Assembly (NCBI GenBank): GCA_036172265.1
Contig: JASFBA010000017.1
Coordinates: 1 to 64,000 of the forward strand
DNA: 64,000 bases
DNA from: JASFBA01 sp036172265
Lineage (GTDB): Bacteria; Chloroflexota; Chloroflexia; DTKN01
Direction: 5' to 3'
This document shows, piece by piece, positions 23,810 through 30,896 of this stretch. Both the position numbers and the translations under genes were made by a program. Within the stretch, counting starts at the first letter, position 1. Every line of letters starts with the position of its first letter. The notes under the pieces were generated by a model. That model was not told the DNA's origin. It worked only from the letters and a program-made list of their open reading frames with translations, and did no database searches.

Positions 23810-24865
23810 CTATCTCGCCGACGGTTCACCGTGTAGTCCTTCCAGGAGTTCGCTGAGCGTTCGGGCGATAAAGCGCACTGCCGAGATGGAACGGGGGTAA
23901 GGCATCCGGGTAGGCCCCAGGACGCCGAGCACTCCTTCCTGGCGGCCGACCAGGCCGTAGCGGGAGAGGATCAGGCTATAGTCGCGCATCTCTTCGCGCT
24001 GGCTCTCCCCGCCGATGATCACCTGAACGCCGCTTCGCTGCAGGGCCTGGGCCAGCATTTCCAGGAGGAAACGGCCTTGCTCCAAGATTTCCAGGAAACG
24101 CCGGGCCTGATCGCTGGAGGCGAACTCGGGCTGTTCCAACGTTTCCAGCGCGCCGTCGCGGGCGATCTCCTCCCATTCCCAGCGGTCTAGTTGCTGCATC
24201 GTGGAGACGACCAGGTTCAGGATCTGGCGTTCCAGGACGTTCCACTCCTCGCTTACCTGGCCGGCCGCTCCGGAAGCGTCGAGGCCGGCCAGGCGTGTGT
24301 TCATACGGCCGGCCATACGGCTCAGTTCCTCCTGGGAAAGGGCCTCGCTCAAGGTCAACATATGCTGGCGGATCGTTCCGTCCTGGAAGATGAGCACCAG
24401 GAGTACTCGGGTATCGTGCACCGAGAGAAGTTCCAGGTGCTTGAAACGGGAACGGAGGGAACGGGCCGGCGTGACCACGGCAGCGCTGCGCGAGAGGCGG
24501 GCCAGGGCGGAGGCGGCCAGGCGGATCCACTCCTCCATGTCGGTGCGTACCTGGTAGAACTGATGGCGAATCATCCGCTGTTCCTCTGCCGGAAGCGGGT
24601 GCCACTCCATCAGGTGCTCCACAAAGTAGCGGTAGCCCTGATCGGTGGGGATCCGGCCGGCCGAGGTATGGGGATGATAGAGCAACCCCAGTTCTTCCAG
24701 GGCGGCCAGGTCATTGCGCACCGTAGCCGAACTGACCCCCAGAGCATAGTTCTGCACCAGCGCCTCCGAAGCCACCGGCAGCGCCGTGCGCACATACTCC
24801 TGGATCACCAGCTTCAACACAAGTTCCCGCCGCGCCGTCAGCCGCGGCACCTTCGGCAGAACCAT
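23810..24865 (-). CDS. hrcA: Heat-inducible transcription repressor HrcA
   Basis: 351 residues. N-terminal winged helix: LTARRELVLKLVIQEYVRTALPV, SEALVQNYALGVSSATVRNDL, ALEELGLLYHPHTSAGRIPTD. Then the GAF-like dimer domain with RLSRSAAVVTPARS and the C-terminal VIIGGE, LVGRQEGVLGVLGPTRMPYP typical of HrcA. It binds CIRCE and represses chaperone genes until heat titrates GroEL away. A perfect CIRCE lies 17 bases upstream of its start, so it is autoregulated along with grpE and dnaK. Confidence 0.97.
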   Translation of the reverse strand: MVLPKVPRLTARRELVLKLVIQEYVRTALPVASEALVQNYALGVSSATVRNDLAALEELGLLYHPHTSAGRIPTDQGYRYFVEHLMEWHPLPAEEQRMIRHQFYQVRTDMEEWIRLAASALARLSRSAAVVTPARSLRSRFKHLELLSVHDTRVLLVLIFQDGTIRQHMLTLSEALSQEELSRMAGRMNTRLAGLDASGAAGQVSEEWNVLERQILNLVVSTMQQLDRWEWEEIARDGALETLEQPEFASSDQARRFLEILEQGRFLLEMLAQALQRSGVQVIIGGESQREEMRDYSLILSRYGLVGRQEGVLGVLGPTRMPYPRSISAVRFIARTLSELLEGLHGEPSAR

Positions 24866-24881
24866 CTCCTCCTCCGTATGA

Positions 24882-24908
24882 TTAGCACTCTCATTATGAG
24901 AGTGCTAA
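24882..24908. promoter_or_regulatory. CIRCE operator (HrcA binding site)
   Basis: TTAGCACTC (24882-24890), 9-base spacer, GAGTGCTAA (24900-24908): an exact match to the consensus inverted repeat. It lies between the promoter and the hrcA start. Confidence 0.97.
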
Positions 24909-24920
24909 TCTTCAAATAGC

Positions 24921-24949
24921 AGTTTAGCACGTTTGCCCCATTTTGTCAA
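24921..24949 (-). promoter_or_regulatory. Promoter of hrcA-grpE-dnaK
   Basis: Minus strand TTGACA (24949-24944), 17-base spacer, TAAACT (24926-24921), directly followed by CIRCE at the transcription start. Confidence 0.85.
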
Positions 24950-25279
24950 GAGGACTTTCGAGGTCAGGGCTTCTCAATGCTCCCTCATATCGGAATGCTA
25001 AAGACTTGGGTTAGGTCTCCCGCCTGACAGACCTCGCGGCGCCGTAAGACGGGTTCGGAACCCGCCCCTACGGGCCCGAATTGCCATCCCAGTATGGCTC
25101 GGCAGGTAGACTTTTTATCGGAGCGTTGAAAAGCCCTGCGGAGTTGTCCGGGTAACCGGTGGTGCTGTGCGGCCTTGGGTAGTCGCGGAAGCGTAACCAG
25201 CGTAGCCTCCCTCTAGCCGCTCGCCCCTGTCGGCCAAGGATAAGGCGTTTGGCACTAGCCGTCTGCTCCCCTGCTTCTG
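24950..25279. other. Non-coding stretch of about 330 bases between hrcA and tRNA-Asn
   Basis: No reading frame has coding character. It holds a GTAAGACGGG...CCCGCCCCTAC palindrome (25043-25071), a half copy of the CTGCGGAGTTGTCC repeat (about 25137-25150), and downstream of tRNA-Asn on the minus strand several pairable blocks: CCTTGG near 25240 with CCAAGG near 25176, and a CGC GGAA GCG tetraloop hairpin near 25186. A processed or decayed structured RNA is possible but not recognised. Confidence 0.35.
25043..25071. repeat. GTAGG...CCTAC-type palindrome (copy 4)
   Basis: GTAAGACGGGTTCGG followed by AACCCGCCCCTAC: same arms as copies 1-3 (one mismatch) with a CGGGTTCGGAACCCG core. Confidence 0.65.
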
Positions 25280-25352
25280 CTTCCCGGGGTGGACTCGAAC
25301 CACCAACCTACTGATTAACAGTCAGCCGCTCTGCCGATTGAGCTACCGGGAA
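25280..25352 (-). tRNA. tRNA-Asn (GTT anticodon)
   Basis: On the minus strand the acceptor TTCCCGG pairs with CCGGGAA, with discriminator G. The D-loop is AGCTCAATCGGCAGAGC, the anticodon arm CTGACTGTTAATCAG carries GTT in the loop, and the T-arm is GGTGGTTCGAGTCCACC. 73 nt; CCA is not encoded. A TTGACG/TATAAT promoter lies just upstream. Confidence 0.97.
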
Positions 25353-25362
25353 TTCTACATTT

Positions 25363-25391
25363 ATTATACCACCCTTTCCCTATTTCGTCAA
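25363..25391 (-). promoter_or_regulatory. Promoter of tRNA-Asn
   Basis: Minus strand TTGACG (25391-25386), 17-base spacer ending TGG, TATAAT (25368-25363), ten bases before the tRNA. Divergent from the cooC promoter. Confidence 0.8.
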
Positions 25392-25418
25392 ATCTATTGT
25401 CCTGGTGCTCTCCAATAG

Positions 25419-25447
25419 TTGCGCCTTGGGGCAGGTTGTAGTACAAT
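25419..25447 (+). promoter_or_regulatory. Promoter of the CooC-like gene
   Basis: TTGCGC (25419-25424), 17-base spacer, TACAAT (25442-25447), 42 bases before the ATG. Confidence 0.65.
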
Positions 25448-25489
25448 GCCGGCCGTCCGGAGAGTATTCTCCGGGAGGAGGTGGATCCG

Positions 25490-26248
25490 ATGACTCGAAC
25501 GATCGCTATTGCCGGAAAAGGGGGAAGTGGAAAGACCACGGTGGCGGCGCTGCTGGCCCACTACCTGAGCCACTACGGCACCGTTCTGGCGGTGGATGCC
25601 GATCCCTCCTCCAACCTCCATATGGCGCTGGGAATGCCTTTGGAAGCCACGGTAGGAGATATTCGCGAAGGCATGCTGGAGGAAGTTAAACGGGGTACCT
25701 TTCGCGCCGGACTGAACAAGCAGGATTATTGGGAGTGGAAGATTAGCGAGGCCCTGGTGGAGGGGCAGCGAATCGATCTGTTGGCGATGGGCCGGCCGGA
25801 GGGGCCGGGATGCTATTGCGCCGCTAACAACATGCTCCGCGCCTGCCTGGACCGCCTGCAGAGCCAGTACGACTATGTGGTGATGGATAACGAGGCCGGC
25901 ATGGAACACTTGAGCCGCCAGACCACCCGCGATGTAGATATCCTGCTCCTGGTCTCCGACCCTTCTATCCGCGGCATCTCGGCGGCGGCACGGATGCAGA
26001 AACTCATCCATGAATTACGTACCCGGGTTGGCCGAATTGCCCTGATTGTCAACCGGGTGGATGGAACGCTGCCTCCGACGGTACAGGAGGCCATCGTCGC
26101 TTCCCGCCTGGAACTCCTGGGAATGCTCCCCGATGCCCCTTCCATCCGTGAGTACGATGCCTTGGGCCGGCCGCTTGTCCTCCTGCCGGAGGATGACCCC
26201 CTGCGACGGCGAATCGTCGAACTGGCCCAGTCGTTGGGATTACCATAA
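25490..26248 (+). CDS. CooC-like nickel-insertion ATPase (MinD/NifH superfamily)
   Basis: 252 residues. A deviant Walker A, GKGGSGKTTVAALLA at residues 8-22, is followed by VLAVDADPSSNLHMALGM (A' Asp). The CooC-type GPGCYCAANN motif supplies the C-x-C pair that binds metal at the dimer interface, then VVMDNEAGMEHLSR as Walker B region. CooC proteins hydrolyse ATP to insert nickel into CO dehydrogenase. No CODH/acetyl-CoA synthase genes are in the window, so the client is remote. Start ATG 25490 with GGGAGGAGGTGG; the GTG three codons earlier falls in that site. Confidence 0.87.
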   Translation: MTRTIAIAGKGGSGKTTVAALLAHYLSHYGTVLAVDADPSSNLHMALGMPLEATVGDIREGMLEEVKRGTFRAGLNKQDYWEWKISEALVEGQRIDLLAMGRPEGPGCYCAANNMLRACLDRLQSQYDYVVMDNEAGMEHLSRQTTRDVDILLLVSDPSIRGISAAARMQKLIHELRTRVGRIALIVNRVDGTLPPTVQEAIVASRLELLGMLPDAPSIREYDALGRPLVLLPEDDPLRRRIVELAQSLGLP

Positions 26249-26273
26249 ACGTGTTGGCGTATGGAGACGGGCG

Positions 26274-27248
26274 ATGCGTGTGCTGGTGACCGGAGCCTCG
26301 GGCTTTGCCGGAAGCCATCTCTGCGAGCACCTCCTGGTGCAGGGAGATGAGGTTTTTGCGCTCTGTTTTGCCGGATGTTCTACGGGGAACCTTCAGGGCA
26401 TCCAGGAAGACATTGCGGTGCTTTCCGGTGACCTTCTGGACCGGGAGTGGACGGCCCAGGTGGTGGCCGAAGTTCGGCCCGAGGCCATCTACCACCTGGC
26501 CGGCCTGGCCTCTCCCAGCGCCTCCTTCGCCGATCCGGCCGGCACGTTGACCAACAATGTCCTGGCCCAGGTGCACCTCTTTCAGGCCATCCTGGAGGCC
26601 GGTCTGGACCCGGTGGTGTTGGTGATCGGTTCGAGCGAGGAATACGGGATGGTCCGCCCGGAGGAGGTGCCGATAGACGAGGATACCCCCCTCCGGCCGG
26701 CCAATCCCTACGCCGTGAGCAAGGTGGCCCAGGATTTCCTGGGCCTGCAGTATTTTCTCAGCCACCGTTTACGAACGGTGCGGGTGCGTCCCTTCAACCA
26801 CATCGGTCCACGTCAGGCCCTGGGCTTTGTCGCTGCCGATTTTGCCTATCAGATCGCCTCCATCGAGGCTGGGCGGCAGATGCCGATCCTCCGCGTGGGC
26901 AACTTGAATACCCGCCGCGACTTTACCGACGTACGCGATATGGTGCGGGCCTATGCCTTGGCCGTGGCCTACGGCGAACCGGGGGAGGTCTATAACATCG
27001 GTAGCGACGAGGGGCGTACCATCGCCGAAATCCTGGATATCTTCCTGAGCCTCAGCCGGGTGAAGGTGCACGTTGAGACCGATCCGACCCGTCTGCGTTC
27101 CGCCGACATTCCGGTCCTGGTCTGCGACAGCCGCCGTTTTCGCCGGCGCACCGGTTGGCAGCCCCGTATCCCGCTGGAGCAAACCCTTCGGGATACCCTG
27201 GATTACTGGCGAAGGCGTGTGGAAGTGGAAGCGGGCGGCACCCATTGA
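26274..27248 (+). CDS. NAD-dependent sugar epimerase/dehydratase, GDP-4-keto-6-deoxymannose reductase-like
   Basis: The 324-residue extended short-chain dehydrogenase has MRVLVTGASGFAGSHLCEHL (nucleotide site T-G-x-x-G-F-x-G), IYHLAGLASP, GSSEEYGMV (Ser) and NPYAVSKVAQDFLGLQYF (Y-x3-K catalytic pair). RVRPFNHIGPRQALGFVAADFA and NTRRDFTDVRDMVRAY resemble GDP-6-deoxy-D-mannose reductases and GDP-mannose 4,6-dehydratases. It probably makes a deoxyhexose nucleotide such as GDP-rhamnose for surface sugars. ATG 26274 has only weak GGAGACGGGCG. It follows cooC by 25 bases and precedes a GH36 gene by 15. Confidence 0.84.
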   Translation: MRVLVTGASGFAGSHLCEHLLVQGDEVFALCFAGCSTGNLQGIQEDIAVLSGDLLDREWTAQVVAEVRPEAIYHLAGLASPSASFADPAGTLTNNVLAQVHLFQAILEAGLDPVVLVIGSSEEYGMVRPEEVPIDEDTPLRPANPYAVSKVAQDFLGLQYFLSHRLRTVRVRPFNHIGPRQALGFVAADFAYQIASIEAGRQMPILRVGNLNTRRDFTDVRDMVRAYALAVAYGEPGEVYNIGSDEGRTIAEILDIFLSLSRVKVHVETDPTRLRSADIPVLVCDSRRFRRRTGWQPRIPLEQTLRDTLDYWRRRVEVEAGGTH

Positions 27249-27263
27249 GCGAGGGAGGAAGAG

Positions 27264-29630
27264 ATGGCTGAACTCGCCTGGCAGGAAACAAGCCGGGGCA
27301 TCCTTCTGGGAAACTCCTTCTGGCGACTCGATTATGACCTTCTCCTGGGCCTTTTCAACTTGACCTCGCCCCGTTTCCCCACCTTTCAATTGCGCTGGGC
27401 ACGCTCCGGAGCCCTCTACTTCCGGGGACGGAGCCGGGGAAGCGTTGGCAGTGACGATTGCCGGCAGCGGAGTTGGAACGTGCAGATGCTAGAGGATAAG
27501 CGCGGCCCGGGGTTGCTTCTCACCATATCGTGCCGAGACGGCCGCCGGCCAGCCCTGGAGTTCCGGGCCACTTTGTACGAAAGGTCTCCCCTTCTTGTCC
27601 TAGAGGTGGCCCTGCACAATACCCTGGCTGAACCGATCGCCGTAAGTGCCCTGCAGCCGCTGGAACTGGACCCCGAATGGGGAGGCCGGATTTCCCTGGG
27701 GCCTCCCCTCTCCGGATTTTACAGCGCTGGATGGCAATCGTGGTCGCCGGCGGCCTGGCGGCCGGCTACAGCCCGGCCCCTGCACCCTCATCTGGGTCCG
27801 CTCACTATACCGATGCACGATGCCCCTTCCCTTTTCCCCGCCGGCCCTGGTTATTTCTACGCCGACCTGGTCGGCGTGTTGACCTCGGCAGGAGGGCCGG
27901 CCCTCTTGGCCGGCCTGTTGACCACGGCCGATCAGTTCGGCCGATTCCAGGCGCGCCTGGGCCGGGGACAGGCCAGACTGACCTTTGCTTGCGCTGTTGA
28001 CGGCCTGCCCCTCTCTCCTGGCGAACGCTTGTCCTCCGAGCGAGTTGCCCTCCTCCTGGCCGATTTCCGAGAAGGAATCCTGGAGACCTACGCCGAGGCG
28101 CTGGGCGAGGAAATGGAGGCTCTGGTTGGGGAAACCTCCCCTAGCGGTTGGTGTAGTTGGACCGCTTTTTATCAAGATCTGGCCGAGGAGGACATCCTGC
28201 GACAGGTGGACTGGCTCAGCCGCCATCGGGATAAAGTGCCGGTTGAGGTCATCCAGGTGGATGACGGCTGGGAACAAGCGGTGGGCGATTGGAGGGCCAA
28301 CGAGCGTTTCCCTCACGGGATGACGCATCTGGCCGAGGCAATTCGGCAGGCCGGCTTCCGACCCGGCCTCTGGTTGGCCCCTTTTATCGTCCATCCTCGT
28401 TCCCAATTGGCGAAAGCCCATCCGGAGTGGTTGCTCCAGGACGAGCGCGGCCGACCGGTCAACGCCGGCTACGGCTGGGGCGACTTTTGCTCCGGCCTGG
28501 ATCTCACCCTGCCGGAGGTACAGGACTGGCTACGTCGGCTCATTTCCACCATTACGGAAGAGTGGGGGTATACCTACCTCAAGTTGGATTTCCTCTATGC
28601 CGCTTCCCTGCCGGCCTGTCGTCGCCGGCCGGATGTTACCCGTGCCCAGGTGTTGCGCCGGGGACTGGAGATCATCCGCGAAGTTGCCGGGGAGGAGACC
28701 TTCCTCCTGGGCTGTGGCTGTCCGCTGGGGCCGGCTATCGGCCTGGTGGATGCTATGCGTGTCGGCACCGACATCTCTCCGAACTGGCGGCCGCGGCAAG
28801 GCCTGATCACCCCGCTTGTGCGAGGGGATCCGACTTTTCCCTCCACAGCCAGTTGTTTGCGCAACACCCTTACTCGTTCCTGGATGCATCGTCGCCTGTG
28901 GCTAAACGATCCGGATGCCCTCATCCTTCGCCAGGCAGATAGCCGTCTGACTCCGGCCGAGGTACGCAGTCTACTGACCGTTGCGGCCCTGAGTGGCGGG
29001 TGCTGGATGTTAGGCGATGACCTGCCTTCTCTGGAGGGTGAACGTCAACTCTGGGCGGTGCTGGGCCTGCCGCCCCATCGGGGAAGGATGCATGTTCTGG
29101 ACCTCCTGCGGCAGGAGGTGCCGGAGCAGGTAGTCCTGGAACGGAGCGGCCCCTGGGGGCAGGGCCGACTGGTGGCCCTCTTCAACTGGAGCGAACGGCC
29201 GGCCGAGCGCTCTTTGGAGATGACCTCTCTGGGATGGCCGGCGGATTGTCTCTATCACGGGCACGAATTCTGGAGCGGAATGTACCTTCGTTTCCAAGGC
29301 GATCTTCGCCTTGCCCTGGAGCCGCACGGCTGTGCCGCCTTCATGCTGCGGCCGGTCGAGGAGGGTCCCCAGTGGCTTGGCTCCACTTTACACCTCCTCC
29401 AAGGAGAGGAAGTCCAGGGTTGGGAAAGTGATGATCGGGGAGTATCTCTTACCCTGGATGCCGGGCGGGCGCTTTGGGGGAACATCGTCCTGGGGCTTCC
29501 CTTCCCTTCTTTCCAGGTGCAGAGCACGCCGAGAGAAGGGGTGGAACGTCTGGAGTCCGTGGCCGAGGGGGTCTGGAGGTTGCATTTGCGGACAAAGGAG
29601 GCGGGACCTCTGCATCTGACCATTCGTTGA
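27264..29630 (+). CDS. Glycoside hydrolase family 36 (alpha-galactosidase-like)
   Basis: 788 residues. The N-terminal beta-sandwich (about 1-290) includes GFYSAGWQSWSPAAW. The catalytic barrel has SPSGWCSWTAFYQDLAEED, VIQVDDGWEQAVGDW, GFRPGLWLAPFIVHPRS, the nucleophile in YLKLDFLYAAS and the acid/base Asp in MRVGTDISPNWRP, followed by a C-terminal beta domain. These are GH36 landmarks. No signal peptide is present, so it acts in the cytoplasm on imported alpha-galactosides or related glycosides. ATG with GAGGGAGGAAGAG. Probable operon cooC-epimerase-GH36. Confidence 0.86.
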   Translation: MAELAWQETSRGILLGNSFWRLDYDLLLGLFNLTSPRFPTFQLRWARSGALYFRGRSRGSVGSDDCRQRSWNVQMLEDKRGPGLLLTISCRDGRRPALEFRATLYERSPLLVLEVALHNTLAEPIAVSALQPLELDPEWGGRISLGPPLSGFYSAGWQSWSPAAWRPATARPLHPHLGPLTIPMHDAPSLFPAGPGYFYADLVGVLTSAGGPALLAGLLTTADQFGRFQARLGRGQARLTFACAVDGLPLSPGERLSSERVALLLADFREGILETYAEALGEEMEALVGETSPSGWCSWTAFYQDLAEEDILRQVDWLSRHRDKVPVEVIQVDDGWEQAVGDWRANERFPHGMTHLAEAIRQAGFRPGLWLAPFIVHPRSQLAKAHPEWLLQDERGRPVNAGYGWGDFCSGLDLTLPEVQDWLRRLISTITEEWGYTYLKLDFLYAASLPACRRRPDVTRAQVLRRGLEIIREVAGEETFLLGCGCPLGPAIGLVDAMRVGTDISPNWRPRQGLITPLVRGDPTFPSTASCLRNTLTRSWMHRRLWLNDPDALILRQADSRLTPAEVRSLLTVAALSGGCWMLGDDLPSLEGERQLWAVLGLPPHRGRMHVLDLLRQEVPEQVVLERSGPWGQGRLVALFNWSERPAERSLEMTSLGWPADCLYHGHEFWSGMYLRFQGDLRLALEPHGCAAFMLRPVEEGPQWLGSTLHLLQGEEVQGWESDDRGVSLTLDAGRALWGNIVLGLPFPSFQVQSTPREGVERLESVAEGVWRLHLRTKEAGPLHLTIR

Positions 29631-29640
29631 AATTCCCCGT

Positions 29641-29669
29641 TTGACAAAGGTCGTCCGGTTTGTTACAAT
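29641..29669 (+). promoter_or_regulatory. Promoter of tRNA-Pro
   Basis: TTGACA (29641-29646), 17-base spacer, TACAAT (29664-29669), 22 bases before the tRNA and 10 bases after the GH36 stop. Confidence 0.85.
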
Positions 29670-29691
29670 TTTTTTGACCGATAGGCTGGAT

Positions 29692-29765
29692 CGGGGTGTG
29701 GCGCAGCCTGGTAGCGCACCTGAATTGGGATCAGGCGGTCGCCCGTTCAAATCGGGCCACCCCGA
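29692..29765 (+). tRNA. tRNA-Pro (TGG anticodon)
   Basis: Acceptor CGGGGTG pairs with CACCCCG. D-arm GGCGCAGCCTGGTAGCGC, anticodon arm CCTGA-ATTGGGA-TCAGG with TGG at 34-36, T-arm CGCCCGTTCAAATCGGGC, discriminator A. 74 nt; no encoded CCA. Confidence 0.97.
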
Positions 29766-29815
29766 TTGAGGTTTCAGGCAGAGCACGTACCCGCAAGGGT
29801 AGAAAGGAGAAATCC

Positions 29816-30811
29816 TTGGCCAACCAACCTTCTGAACTCCGTTCCTCTTTCCTCAACCGGGTGGGGCAGTTCTTCAGGGGTATGGGCCTTTTCCGGTTGC
29901 TGCTCTTTTTTCTAGCACTGGTGCTGCTGGTAATTCTGGCGATCCGTGGTGTGGCGACCTGGCAGGGGCGCGGCGATCCGGTAGCCTTTCGCCTCGGGGC
30001 GCTGGAGGTGCACTGGTATGGGATCATCCTGATGTCGGGGGCGTTGGCCGGGGGCTTTTTGGGCGAGTATCAGGCTCGCCGGCACGGGATCAACCCGGAA
30101 CATGCCTGGAATATCCTTCTCTGGGGTGTTATCGCCGGTGTGATCGTTTCCCGGTTCTGGTACGTCCTGGGCTCCTGGAAGGAATTTGCCGGCGACCCCT
30201 TGCGCATCATAGGTTTTGAGAACGGCGTCTTTGTTGGGCTGCGGGGGTTGACCATCCACGGCGCGCTCCTGGGGGCGGTGCTGGCGGTGGCCCTCTATAA
30301 CTGGCGCAACCGGCTTGACTTCTGGGGCGTCCTGGACCTCGGCGCTCCGTGTTTCGCCCTGGGCCAGGCCATCGGGCGGTGGGGCAACTTTTTCAATATG
30401 GAGGCCTACGGTCCACCGACGACGCTGCCCTGGGGGCTGTACATTGGAGCGGGGCACCGAATTTCTCCCTACGACGATCTGCTCACCTATCCGCCTAGCA
30501 CCCGGTTTCATCCGACCTTTCTCTACGAGAGCCTGATGAACTTGGCCATCTGTCTTTTCCTGCTCTGGGTATTGCGCCGCCTTGTCGAACGTCTGGTGCG
30601 AGGCGAGGTGTTTCTCTTTTATGTGATGCTCTATTCGGCCGGCCGCTTCGGGCTGGAGTTTCTGCGTACCGACAGCGTGATGCTGGGGCCATTCCCGGCT
30701 GCCCAGGTGACCAGCGTGGGGCTGTTTGTCCTGGCCGTCCTTCTGCTGGCGGCCCGGCGCTGGGTGTGGAGAAAGCCCAAAGGTTCGCCCTGGCCCGAAA
30801 GGGAAGGATAA
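29816..30811 (+). CDS. lgt: Prolipoprotein diacylglyceryl transferase
   Basis: Lgt transfers diacylglycerol from phosphatidylglycerol to the lipobox cysteine of prelipoproteins in the cytoplasmic membrane. 331 residues with about seven membrane segments. Family motifs: VHWYGIILMSGALAGG, GLTIHGALLGAV (the catalytic His region), and GQAIGRWGNFFNMEAYG (the Lgt signature G-R-x-G-N-F-x-N-x-E). The open frame runs back through tRNA-Pro; TTG 29816 with AAAGGAGAAATCC is the likely start, ATG 29882 an alternative. Predicted lipoproteins at 39.5 and 54.4 kb would be substrates. Confidence 0.93.
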   Translation: MANQPSELRSSFLNRVGQFFRGMGLFRLLLFFLALVLLVILAIRGVATWQGRGDPVAFRLGALEVHWYGIILMSGALAGGFLGEYQARRHGINPEHAWNILLWGVIAGVIVSRFWYVLGSWKEFAGDPLRIIGFENGVFVGLRGLTIHGALLGAVLAVALYNWRNRLDFWGVLDLGAPCFALGQAIGRWGNFFNMEAYGPPTTLPWGLYIGAGHRISPYDDLLTYPPSTRFHPTFLYESLMNLAICLFLLWVLRRLVERLVRGEVFLFYVMLYSAGRFGLEFLRTDSVMLGPFPAAQVTSVGLFVLAVLLLAARRWVWRKPKGSPWPEREG

Positions 30812-30896
30812 TGGGCGAGGGGGCACGGCTGAACGAGGAAGAACTTTCTCGCCCAACGGTCTATCCGGCGAGGATGTGCGGGTAAAGTAGGTTGAG

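Noticed and set aside
29696..29815. An upstream extension of lgt through tRNA-Pro.
   Set aside because: The frame merely runs open through the tRNA; the TTG at 29816 has the proper ribosome site.
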